Source: an uncultured Collinsella sp. (GTDB lineage: Bacteria > Actinomycetota > Coriobacteriia > Coriobacteriales > Coriobacteriaceae). Taken from it: a stretch of 13,064 nt of DNA. Below are positions 6,875-13,064 of the stretch, piece by piece; within the stretch, counting starts at the first letter, position 1, and every line of letters starts with the position of its first letter. The stretch lies in assembly GCA_959600835.1 (NCBI GenBank), contig CAUGNQ010000055.1, positions 1 to 13,064 on the forward strand, given 5' to 3'. The notes under the pieces were generated by a model. That model made no database searches. It was not told where the DNA came from and was given only the letters and a program-made list of their open reading frames with translations. The translations under genes and the position numbers were made by a program.

Positions 6875-7371
6875 TACCACTGACCATTCTGTTGGGCGGC
6901 ACCCTCGTTGAGCTGCTGACGGCAACGGGTAACGGTGCCGGTCAGGCTCTTGAGGTTCTCCTCCAGGTGCGTAAAGACCTGCTCTGCGTAGTCCTCGGCA
7001 GCATAACGCGTCTCGCGCTCGTACTGCTGGGCACGATCGCGGATGTCGTCGGCCTGCTGCTGTGCCAAGCGGACGATCTCCTGCTCACCGGCAATGGTGA
7101 GGGCCTGCTGCTGAGCGTCGGCGATGATGGAATCGGCCTGGGCGGCGGCGGAAGCCATAAGCTCCTCGCGCTCCTTAAGGATACGGCGGGACTTCTGCCA
7201 CTCCTCGGGATAGCTCATGCGGATCTCGTCGAGGATGTTGAAGAACACGTCGGCGTCGATGACCTTGAACTGAGCGTTCTTGCCGAAAGGCGGCTTGGCT
7301 TCCTCGATCAGCCCTTCGAGCTCATCGACCAAGCTGACGATCCTATCGCCAGGAAAATTCTCGCCCGGCAT
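6874..7371 (-). CDS. SepIVA/DivIVA-like coiled-coil protein
   Basis: This 165-residue, mostly helical protein has a short N-terminal helix (about 8-25), a segment FKVIDADVFFNILDEIRMSYPEEW (positions 35-58) and a long Ala/Gln/Glu-rich coiled coil (about 58-155), ending in a Gln-rich tail. It has no signal peptide or membrane segment. The pattern (core 'xxLLDEIRxxxPEE' then a helix with 'KEREELxxxAxxxA') matches a family of coiled-coil proteins encoded beside coaD or DUF177 in actinobacteria and clostridia. The mycobacterial relative SepIVA (Rv2927c), upstream of DUF177 (Rv2926c) and rnc (Rv2925c), is an essential septum and envelope-growth factor. I infer a similar structural role from position and architecture, not a search. 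The start MPGENF is chosen because AAAGGAGA lies 4-5 bp upstream; two earlier in-frame ATGs lack this. It overlaps DUF177 by 1 bp. Confidence 0.7.
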   Translation of the reverse strand: MPGENFPGDRIVSLVDELEGLIEEAKPPFGKNAQFKVIDADVFFNILDEIRMSYPEEWQKSRRILKEREELMASAAAQADSIIADAQQQALTIAGEQEIVRLAQQQADDIRDRAQQYERETRYAAEDYAEQVFTHLEENLKSLTGTVTRCRQQLNEGAAQQNGQW

Positions 7372-7406
7372 CCGGTCTCCTTTCATAGGTAACATATCAT
7401 CGTGCT

Positions 7407-7415
7407 AGTTTACCA
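7407..7415 (-). promoter_or_regulatory. Possible extended -10 promoter for the SepIVA-like gene string
   Basis: On the minus strand this reads TGGTAAACT, a TGn-TAAACT extended -10, within the 68-bp gap after coaD. The -35 region is just a T-rich run. No clear terminator hairpin follows coaD, although T6 lies just past its stop, so read-through from coaD is also possible. Confidence 0.3.
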
Positions 7416-7439
7416 CATGCCACCAGGCAATAAAAAACG

Positions 7440-7937
7440 TCACGAAAAGCGATGTCTGAGCGCTTCGACCACGTTGGGCGGGACAAACGTCGATACATCG
7501 CTGCCGAGTGAGGCGATCTGGCGAACGACCGAGCTCGAGATATAGCCGTACTGCGGCGCACTCATGACAAAGATGGACTCCAGCTCGTTATCCAAGCGAT
7601 AGTTGAGATCTGCCTGCTGCAGCTCGTACTCAAAGTCGGTCATGGCGCGCAGGCCCTTGACCACGGCCCCCGCCCCCTGCTCGCGAGCGAAGTCGACCAA
7701 GAGGCCGGTAAAGGGCAGGACCTCGACGCCGTCGATATCACCGAGCGCCTCGCGGGCCAGCGCCACGCGCTCATCGAGCATAAACGTGGTACCCACACCG
7801 TTTTTACCCTGCGACTCGGCAACAGCGACGATCACACTGGGAAAGATGCGGCGGGCGCGGCGGATGACGTCGATATGGCCAAACGTGATGGGATCGAAGG
7901 TGCCCGGGACGATCACGCGGTTGATGGTGTCATTCAT
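7440..7937 (-). CDS. coaD: Phosphopantetheine adenylyltransferase
   Basis: CoaD joins ATP and 4'-phosphopantetheine to make dephospho-CoA, the penultimate step of CoA synthesis in the cytoplasm. CoA supplies the prosthetic arm of ACP, encoded further on in this window. The 165-residue protein has full family length. It shows VPGTFDPITFGHIDVI (10-25) with the nucleotidyltransferase TxGH motif, the KGLRAMTDFEYE stretch (94-105) that binds substrate, and the C-terminal ISSSVVR (133-139). The frame extends upstream, but the ATG at 7937 is right: it gives the family N-terminus and has AGGAGGA 5 bp before it. That Shine-Dalgarno lies in the last codons of rsmD, and the two genes overlap by 8 bp (ATGAATGA). 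The rsmD-coaD pair is common in bacteria. Confidence 0.97.
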   Translation of the reverse strand: MNDTINRVIVPGTFDPITFGHIDVIRRARRIFPSVIVAVAESQGKNGVGTTFMLDERVALAREALGDIDGVEVLPFTGLLVDFAREQGAGAVVKGLRAMTDFEYELQQADLNYRLDNELESIFVMSAPQYGYISSSVVRQIASLGSDVSTFVPPNVVEALRHRFS

Positions 7938-8586
7938 GGTCGTCCTCCTGAAACGTCGTGGCATCGTTGTTGTGAGCATCGGTGCCAGCGCAATCTTCCT
8001 CACCATCGTCATCGCCGACCCAACGAAGCAGGTCGACCGAGGTAATGCCGTAGTGCTTCTCGCGCACGATCTCAAAGCCTGCCGGATGCGCGCCCGCATC
8101 GGCGGCGGCATGCTCAAACAGGGCATAAGCGCCAGGTGCAAGCAGACCCTGCTGAGCCAGCTTCTGCAGCAGCTCCTCGACCGGCTCGGCACCAAAAGCA
8201 TAGGGCGGGTCGAGCAGGACCAGATCAAAGGGGCCGCCCGGCACACGACCGCGCGAGGCACTCGCCAGCATGTCGCCCGCTATCACGCGCCAACGCGCAC
8301 GGTCACGGCAGAGCGACTCGATATTCTTGGTAATGAGCCGCGCGGCATTCCGATCGATCTCGAACGTCGTGAGCGAGCGGGCACCACGTGAGAGCATCTC
8401 TAACCCTAAGGCACCGGAGCCGCCAAAGGCGTCCAGCACGCGGACCTCGTCCAGATCGAAGTCGAATGCCGACATGACCATAGATGCGCATGCCTCGCGC
8501 ACGCGATCGGTCGTGGGGCGGGTGACATCGCGACCACGGGGCTCCTCGATCTTACGACCGCGCCATTCGCCGCCGATGATTCTCAT
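7930..8586 (-). CDS. rsmD: 16S rRNA m2G966 methyltransferase RsmD
   Basis: RsmD uses S-adenosylmethionine to methylate N2 of G966 (E. coli numbering) in helix 31 of 16S rRNA on the assembling small subunit. The 218-residue protein begins MRIIGGEWRGRKIEEP, as in the family. It has the SAM-binding motif VLDAFGGSGALGLE (50-63), the acidic FEID (75-78) and the catalytic LDPPY (125-129). The core ends near residue 190. An extra acidic tail of about 28 residues (GDDDGEED through QEDDHE) follows and has no family counterpart that I recognise; part of its coding sequence doubles as the coaD ribosome binding site. The ATG overlaps the recG stop by 4 bp (ATGA). Confidence 0.94.
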   Translation of the reverse strand: MRIIGGEWRGRKIEEPRGRDVTRPTTDRVREACASMVMSAFDFDLDEVRVLDAFGGSGALGLEMLSRGARSLTTFEIDRNAARLITKNIESLCRDRARWRVIAGDMLASASRGRVPGGPFDLVLLDPPYAFGAEPVEELLQKLAQQGLLAPGAYALFEHAAADAGAHPAGFEIVREKHYGITSVDLLRWVGDDDGEEDCAGTDAHNNDATTFQEDDHE

Positions 8587-10760
8587 CCTCCGCTGACCTC
8601 CTTAAAAATGTGTCGATATCGCATGGCGACCGCATCGCGCAGGGGGCGCGTCGCCACGGAGTCAAGGTTGCAAGCATACCGCAAGAGCTCAACCGCGTCC
8701 AAATGGGCCCACTCGATCAGCTCCTCGTCGGCATCCAGGTCGACAAAGCGCAGGGTCACTCCGCCATGCTGGCGGTACCCCAGGATTTCGCCCTCGTGGC
8801 GCAGACGCAGGTCCATCTGGGCGAGCGTAAAGCCATCCGAGGTTTTTTCGAGCGATTGCAGGCGATCTTGTGCTGCCGAAGCGCCGCCGTTGCCCTTGGA
8901 GTGCGTCATGACCAGGCACGTGCCCGACACGCTGCCACGGCCCACGCGACCGCGCAGCTGGTGCAGCGCCGCCAAACCAAAGCGCTCGCCGTTCTCGATG
9001 ACCATGACGGTGGCGTTAGGCACGTCGACGCCCACCTCGACCACCGTAGTCGAGACGAGCACGTCAATCTCGCCACGCTTAAAGGCATCGATAACCTGGT
9101 CCTTCTTCCCCGCTGGCATGCGGCCGTGAAGGCGCTCGATGGCAAGACCCGGCAACGCCAGACGCAGGCGATCGAGCTCGGTCGCCGTATCGTGCAGCGG
9201 CACGGGGACCGTCACGCGGCCCTCGTCGTCGCGGACGATACCGGGCACGTCCTCCAGATCATCGGCCGAGTCACTCGGCTCCACGAGCGGGCAAATCACG
9301 TAGGCCTGCTGACCCTTTTCATGCGCCTCGCGGATGGCGCCATAGGCAAGGTCGCGACTCGACTCGGTAAGCACGCGTGTCGTCACGCCAGCGCCAGGGA
9401 CGGGCCGATGGCGGATGATACTCGTGTCCAGATCGCCGTAGACCGAAAGCGCCAGCGTACGCGGGATGGGCGTTGCCGTCATAACGAGCAGATCGGCACC
9501 GGGGCCCTTCGCGCGCAAGGCATTGCGTTGGCCGACGCCAAACCGGTGCTGCTCATCGATGACTACGAGCGACAGATACTTAAACGCCACGTTATCCGAA
9601 AGGACCGCATGGGTTCCAAAGAGGACGTCGAGCTCTCCGGATTCCAGCTGTGCATGGATGCGCTCGCGCTCTGCGGCCGGCGTGGCACCCGTCAGAAGCG
9701 CCCAAGACATGCCGGCCTGCGAGAGCAGAGGGCCGGTCTTATCGGCATATTGACGCGCCAGCACGCCCGTGGGCGCCATAACGCAGGCCTGTGTGCCGCT
9801 ATCGGCAGCCACAGCCAGCGCGCAGGCGGCAACGGCGGTCTTACCGGTACCGACATCGCCCAGCAGCAGGCGGTTCATCACGCGCCCGCCATCGCACATA
9901 TCGCGCAGGATGTCTTGGAACGCGGCCTCCTGCTCGTCGCTCAGCGAAAACGGCAGGGCCTGCTTGAGCGCGGCCAGGTGCTCGCCCGCGGCGTGGGCGT
10001 AGGGAGCGACTTCGACCAAGCCACCGTCGTTGCGCAGGCGCAGCGCCAGCTGCAGGTAGAGGCACTCCTCGTAGGCAAGCCGTGCGCGCGCGATATGGCG
10101 CTCAGCCATGCTCGAGGGAAAGTGGATCGATCGAAGGGCACGGGCATGGCTCATCAGGCGACGTTTAACGCGTAAGCGTGCCGGAATGGGATCAAAGGGA
10201 TTGCCGACGACCTCGAGCGCGCCACTTACGATACGGCGCATCCATGCCTGACTCACGCCGTCACTCACGTAATGGACCGGCAGGATAGTGCCCGCGGCGC
10301 GCCCTTCCTCAAGCTTTTCAAAGTGCGGCGAGGCCATCTGCTTAAAGCCGTAGGCAAACTCGACCTTACCCATTACGGCCAGGCGGTCGCCCTGCTTAAG
10401 CTGCTGGGCAATCCAGGGCTGGCGGAAAAAGGCGACCTGCAGCACGCCCGTCTCGTCAACGAGTGAGACCTCGGTCACCTGCATGTGCGGACGAGGCTGC
10501 TTTTGGACGATACGGTCGACCGTGGCGATGATGGTACACACGGTACCGATGGGCGCCATCTCGATGGACCAGGAGCGCGTAAAGTCCAGGTATCGATGAG
10601 GGATATGGAGAAGGAGGTCCCCCACCGTCCGAATTCCCAGACGGCGAAGGGCCTCCTCACGTTTACCCGAAACATATTTGAGTCGCGCGATATCCTCGTC
10701 GAGCGCATTGCTCTGGGCAAAGCGCTCCGAGACGCGCGGCACGGAGCACAGTTCGGACAT
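8583..10760 (-). CDS. recG: ATP-dependent DNA helicase RecG
   Basis: RecG regresses stalled replication forks and migrates branched DNA. The 725-residue protein has the expected three domains. The wedge/OB domain (about 20-200) begins with a helix-hairpin-helix-like stretch KREEALRRLGI. Helicase domain 1 has Walker A GDVGTGKT (301-308), DEQH (402-405) and TATPIPRT (428-435). Helicase domain 2 has VVEVGVDVPN (573-582) and QLRGRVGRG (601-609). In the C-terminal TRG-type region, DLRLRHEGEILGYRQHG differs from the E. coli form RGPGELLGTRQTG but resembles the REGDVLG form I recall from actinobacteria. An acidic insertion of roughly 30 residues lies at about 494-525. The ATG follows fakA by 10 bp, with only a weak Shine-Dalgarno, so coupling to fakA is likely. 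The fakA-recG neighbourhood is also found in Bacillus. Confidence 0.97.
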   Translation of the reverse strand: MSELCSVPRVSERFAQSNALDEDIARLKYVSGKREEALRRLGIRTVGDLLLHIPHRYLDFTRSWSIEMAPIGTVCTIIATVDRIVQKQPRPHMQVTEVSLVDETGVLQVAFFRQPWIAQQLKQGDRLAVMGKVEFAYGFKQMASPHFEKLEEGRAAGTILPVHYVSDGVSQAWMRRIVSGALEVVGNPFDPIPARLRVKRRLMSHARALRSIHFPSSMAERHIARARLAYEECLYLQLALRLRNDGGLVEVAPYAHAAGEHLAALKQALPFSLSDEQEAAFQDILRDMCDGGRVMNRLLLGDVGTGKTAVAACALAVAADSGTQACVMAPTGVLARQYADKTGPLLSQAGMSWALLTGATPAAERERIHAQLESGELDVLFGTHAVLSDNVAFKYLSLVVIDEQHRFGVGQRNALRAKGPGADLLVMTATPIPRTLALSVYGDLDTSIIRHRPVPGAGVTTRVLTESSRDLAYGAIREAHEKGQQAYVICPLVEPSDSADDLEDVPGIVRDDEGRVTVPVPLHDTATELDRLRLALPGLAIERLHGRMPAGKKDQVIDAFKRGEIDVLVSTTVVEVGVDVPNATVMVIENGERFGLAALHQLRGRVGRGSVSGTCLVMTHSKGNGGASAAQDRLQSLEKTSDGFTLAQMDLRLRHEGEILGYRQHGGVTLRFVDLDADEELIEWAHLDAVELLRYACNLDSVATRPLRDAVAMRYRHIFKEVSGG

Positions 10761-10770
10761 GGGCAGTTGC

Positions 10771-12432
10771 CTACTCGATCGAGAAGATCACGGGATAGAG
10801 CGGCTGCTCGCCACGATGGGCGTCAATCTCCAGATCGGGCTGAGCCTCCTCAATGGCATCGACAATCTCCTGGAAGGCCTCATTGGACAGTTCCTCGCCT
10901 GCCAGAATCGTCAGCGCGTCGCCCTCCTCTTCCTCCTGCATACGGTTAATGCAATCGAGCGTGACCTGCTTCACGTCGGAGCCGACCACATCGATGGAGC
11001 CGGCGATGATGCCCATGACGTCACCGGAGTGAATCGGCGAGCCGTCGGAGGCACTGGAATCGCGCACGGCACGGGTGACCTCGCCATCACGAACCTCACT
11101 GATGGCGTCGACCATAGCGGCGACGGCATCCTCGAGCTCGGAATCGGGCAGGACCGCGAACAGCGCGGAGAAGGCCTGCGGAACGGTCTTGGTGGGAACG
11201 ACGGCGACCTTCTTGTCGGTGCAGGCAGAGGCAGCGGCCTCGGCGGCCATGCGGATGTTGCCGTTGTTGGGCAGAATGATGACCGAGGTCGCGTTGACCT
11301 GGTCGACGGCGCCCAGCAGGTCTGCAGTCGAGGGATTCATGGTCTGGCCACCGGACACGATCACGTCAACGCCGAGGGACTTGAGGATGTCTGCCTCGCC
11401 GGAACCGGCGGCAACGGCGACAAAGCCCAGGGCCTTCGCGGGCTCGGCGGCCTTCTCCTGGTCCTCGTGGATCTTGGCGGTACGGTCGTGGGCCTCCATC
11501 TCCATGTTGTGGATAAAGACCTCGTAGATCTGGCCAAGCTGCAGCATGTGCTCGAGCACCAGGTTCGGGGTGTTGGAGTGCACGTGGATCTTGTAGTCGG
11601 GATAGGCACCCACGAGCAGCTCACAGTCGCCCATGGAACCCAGGAACTTAAGGCACTCGTCCTCGTCAAACGGGGCGTCGGCCTTAAACAGGAACTCATT
11701 GCAGTAACGGAATTCCGAGCCCTCCCAGTCGTCGTTAGCCTCGATCTCAACGCGGCCAAGAGCGGCATCACGGGCAGAGCCGGCGGAGTCAAACGTAGCG
11801 GAGAAATCCTCGACAACGGTGCTGCGGCCAAGAGCGGCAGCTACGAAGTTCTCGAGGAAGATGGCAAAGCCAAAGGCGCCGGAGTCGACCACGCCGTTCT
11901 CCTTCAGAACGGGCAGCAGGTCGGGCGTGCGAGCGACGGACTGGTAGGCCTCGACGACGATGGCATCGAGCGCGTCCTCGGCCGAGAACTTCTTCTTTTC
12001 GCACTCGTCGGCCTTGGTCGAGACATCGCGCAGCACCGTGAGAATCGTGCCCTCGATGGGCTTACGGACGGCCTGGAAGGCGACCTTGACGGCGCGGCGG
12101 AACGCATAGGCGATGTTGGCGGACGTGATGGGCTCATCAGCAGAGACGAGACCCTCGGCCACGCCGCGCAGGATCTGAGAGGTGATGACGCCGGAGTTGC
12201 CGCGGGCACCCATCAGGGAGCCGTGGGTGATGGCGCCGGCGATGGCCTCCATATCGGCATCGGCGGGAAGGGCGGAAAGCTCCTTGGTCACCGAGGCGAG
12301 CGTGAGCGACATGTTGGTACCGGTGTCGCCGTCGGGTACGGGGAAGACATTGAGCTTGTTGATCTCCTCGGCCTTGTCGGAAACAGCAGCCGCAGCGATC
12401 GGAAAACAGGTGCGAATGGTCTTTGCAATCAT
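10771..12432 (-). CDS. fakA: FakA-like fatty acid kinase (DAK2/DhaL-domain protein, YloV family)
   Basis: FakA is the ATP-binding subunit that phosphorylates fatty acids held by a FakB (DegV-family) protein, giving acyl-phosphate for PlsX or PlsY. The 553-residue protein has family length. The N-terminal DhaL domain (about 1-200) carries NVFPVPDGDTGTNM (28-41), whose aspartates bind Mg-ATP, then HGSLMGARGNSGV (70-82), GTILTVLRD (128-136) and NGVVDSGAFG (179-188). The middle and C-terminal FakA domains follow, ending in LYPVIFSIE. No fakB is visible here. The preceding Asp23-family gene is its usual neighbour (Bacillus yloU-yloV). The ATG lies about 12 nt after GGAG, a rather long spacing; no better in-frame start is visible. 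The long open frame on the opposite strand is a shadow. The kinase role is inferred from the family and has not been shown for this protein. Confidence 0.9.
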   Translation of the reverse strand: MIAKTIRTCFPIAAAAVSDKAEEINKLNVFPVPDGDTGTNMSLTLASVTKELSALPADADMEAIAGAITHGSLMGARGNSGVITSQILRGVAEGLVSADEPITSANIAYAFRRAVKVAFQAVRKPIEGTILTVLRDVSTKADECEKKKFSAEDALDAIVVEAYQSVARTPDLLPVLKENGVVDSGAFGFAIFLENFVAAALGRSTVVEDFSATFDSAGSARDAALGRVEIEANDDWEGSEFRYCNEFLFKADAPFDEDECLKFLGSMGDCELLVGAYPDYKIHVHSNTPNLVLEHMLQLGQIYEVFIHNMEMEAHDRTAKIHEDQEKAAEPAKALGFVAVAAGSGEADILKSLGVDVIVSGGQTMNPSTADLLGAVDQVNATSVIILPNNGNIRMAAEAAASACTDKKVAVVPTKTVPQAFSALFAVLPDSELEDAVAAMVDAISEVRDGEVTRAVRDSSASDGSPIHSGDVMGIIAGSIDVVGSDVKQVTLDCINRMQEEEEGDALTILAGEELSNEAFQEIVDAIEEAQPDLEIDAHRGEQPLYPVIFSIE

Positions 12433-12459
12433 GGGTATTTGAATCTCCGTTTTCGGATG

Positions 12460-12816
12460 CTAGTTCAGACGGCTCTTGAGCGCGTCGATGTGAATGCCGA
12501 TCTTAAGGCTGGCGGGATCGATCTGGGCGATCTCCTGCAGGGTGAAGGCAACGGAGCTCGAAAGATTGTGGCAGACGGACTTCATGTTGACGCCGTTCTC
12601 GAGCACGACGTGAAGATCGACCGTAAGGCCGTTCTCGTCGGCGGAGACAAGCACGCCCTTGCGGAGGCGCTGACCGGCAAGCAGGCGCACGCTCTCGGCG
12701 CCCTGGAGCTGCTCAGCCATACCGACGACGCCATAGCACGTCATCGCGGCATAACCGGCAATATCGGCAATAACGTCGTTCGAGACGCTCAGGCTGCCGT
12801 TGATGGTCTCAGACAC
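12460..12816 (-). CDS. Asp23/Gls24-family envelope protein (YloU-like)
   Basis: Asp23/Gls24 proteins are small cytoplasmic proteins linked in Firmicutes to the cell envelope and alkaline or cell-wall stress. The 118-residue protein matches the short YloU-type member: an N-terminal beta segment, IADIAGYAAMTCYGVVGMAE (16-35), a central strand pair LTVDLHVVLENGVNM (64-78) and a C-terminal part with VCHNLSSSVAFTLQEI and LKIGIHIDALKSR. It has no signal peptide or membrane helix. The start is GTG, with AAGGAG 6 bp upstream, and is the only sensible start. It is the first gene of the string, 27 bp before fakA, its conserved partner. The exact role of YloU-type proteins is unknown; envelope function or a link to FakA is inference. 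Confidence 0.9.
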   Translation of the reverse strand: MSETINGSLSVSNDVIADIAGYAAMTCYGVVGMAEQLQGAESVRLLAGQRLRKGVLVSADENGLTVDLHVVLENGVNMKSVCHNLSSSVAFTLQEIAQIDPASLKIGIHIDALKSRLN

Positions 12817-12872
12817 AAGAATCTCCTTATCTGGTGCTCACGGCACCATGTCGTGGGAGCAATCATTGCAAT

Positions 12873-12878
12873 ATTCTA
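12873..12878 (-). promoter_or_regulatory. Possible -10 box for the Asp23-fakA-recG-rsmD-coaD string
   Basis: The minus strand reads TAGAAT about 57 bp before the Asp23 start codon, in the only non-coding gap ahead of this gene string. No good -35 match stands at 16-18 bp, so confidence is low. The region between here and the tRNA terminator (about 12879-12974) shows only a weak imperfect dyad. Confidence 0.33.
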
Positions 12879-12974
12879 CAACGACCGCGCCATGTTGAGG
12901 TGATGGGTCGCGGGATTACATCCTCGACACGAAATGTTGATATGGCAACGTTCGAGTCAAGTGGTCGCGGCATG

Positions 12975-13004
12975 AAAAAACCCGCCGCATAAGCGACGGG
13001 TTTT
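12975..13004 (-). terminator. Intrinsic terminator after tRNA-Asn
   Basis: On the minus strand AAAACCCGTCGC and GCGGCGGGTTTT form a 12-bp stem (one G-U) around a TTAT loop, and the T run extends to six. It begins 6 bp after the tRNA CCA end, so it ends the tRNA transcript. On the plus strand one pair is a C-A mismatch and only T4 follows, so minus-strand action is favoured. Confidence 0.88.
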
Positions 13005-13010
13005 ACAACC

Positions 13011-13064
13011 TGGCTCCCCGGGTAGGACTCGAACCTACAACAGCGCGGTTAACAGCCGCGTGCT
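13011..13064 (-). tRNA. tRNA-Asn (GUU), 3' part; 5' end beyond the window
   Basis: The minus strand shows the anticodon stem-loop CGCGG-CTGTTAA-CCGCG with anticodon GTT (plus positions 13051-13053). It is followed by a variable loop, the T-arm GTAGG-TTCGAGT-CCTAC, the 3' acceptor strand CCGGGGA, discriminator G and an encoded CCA ending at 13011. The D-arm and 5' acceptor strand lie outside the window. The anticodon reads AAC and AAU codons for asparagine. Confidence 0.95.

Noticed and set aside
8610..10175. Plus-strand open frame of 521 codons opposite recG
   Set aside because: Antisense shadow of recG, rich in Arg, Gln, His and Ala, without recognisable motifs or a convincing ribosome binding site.
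10678..12903. Plus-strand open frame of 741 codons opposite recG start, fakA and the Asp23-family gene
   Set aside because: It is antisense to well-supported conserved genes and its product is a low-complexity Gly/Leu/Val/Asp/His-rich string with no family motifs. GC-rich codon bias on the true strand explains the lack of stops.
12930..12954. Imperfect dyad (CGAA-AT-GTTG, six-base loop, CAAC-G-TTCG) between the tRNA terminator and the Asp23 leader
   Set aside because: Short interrupted arms and no T tract or known operator pattern; could be chance.
1..13064. Search by eye for mobile elements, CRISPR repeats, phage, toxin-antitoxin or defence genes
   Set aside because: None seen; conserved core genes on one strand fill nearly the whole window, and the gaps are short and accounted for.

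Overview
The window is a dense housekeeping region from a high-GC bacterium. Every gene I can support lies on the minus strand. Gene order and protein features suggest an actinobacterial lineage that keeps a Firmicutes-like cluster. Class Coriobacteriia, perhaps Collinsella or a relative, is my best guess. That assignment is inferred from recognisable proteins and synteny; no search was run.

In the direction of transcription (right to left) the layout is as follows. The 3' part of a tRNA-Asn(GUU) with an encoded CCA sits at the right edge, followed by its intrinsic terminator. After a gap of about 160 bp comes a first gene string: an Asp23/Gls24-family gene, a fakA-like DAK2/DegV-linked kinase gene, recG, rsmD and coaD. 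These are 10-27 bp apart or overlap (ATGA and an 8-bp overlap). A 68-bp gap with a possible promoter leads into a second string: a SepIVA/DivIVA-like coiled-coil gene, a DUF177 (YceD) gene, rpmF, plsX, acpP, rnc, smc and the 5' part of ftsY, which runs off the left edge. Two junctions (SepIVA-like/DUF177 and smc/ftsY) are TAATG stop-start overlaps.

The genes serve a few linked processes. FakA, PlsX and AcpP, with CoaD supplying CoA as the source of the ACP prosthetic group, belong to fatty-acid activation and phospholipid synthesis. RpmF, DUF177, RsmD and RNase III belong to ribosome and rRNA maturation. SMC, RecG and the SepIVA-like protein belong to chromosome maintenance and cell division or envelope growth. 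FtsY targets membrane proteins via SRP. The order is a mosaic: Asp23-fakA-recG and plsX-acpP-rnc-smc-ftsY match the well-known Bacillus arrangement, while sepIVA-DUF177 upstream of rnc-smc-ftsY matches the mycobacterial one.

I see no mobile element, CRISPR array, phage gene, toxin-antitoxin pair or defence gene, and no clearly new system. The best non-coding signals are a perfect 22-bp palindrome just upstream of acpP-rnc next to a possible -10 box, and a terminator-like hairpin between rpmF and plsX that ends close to the plsX ribosome binding site.
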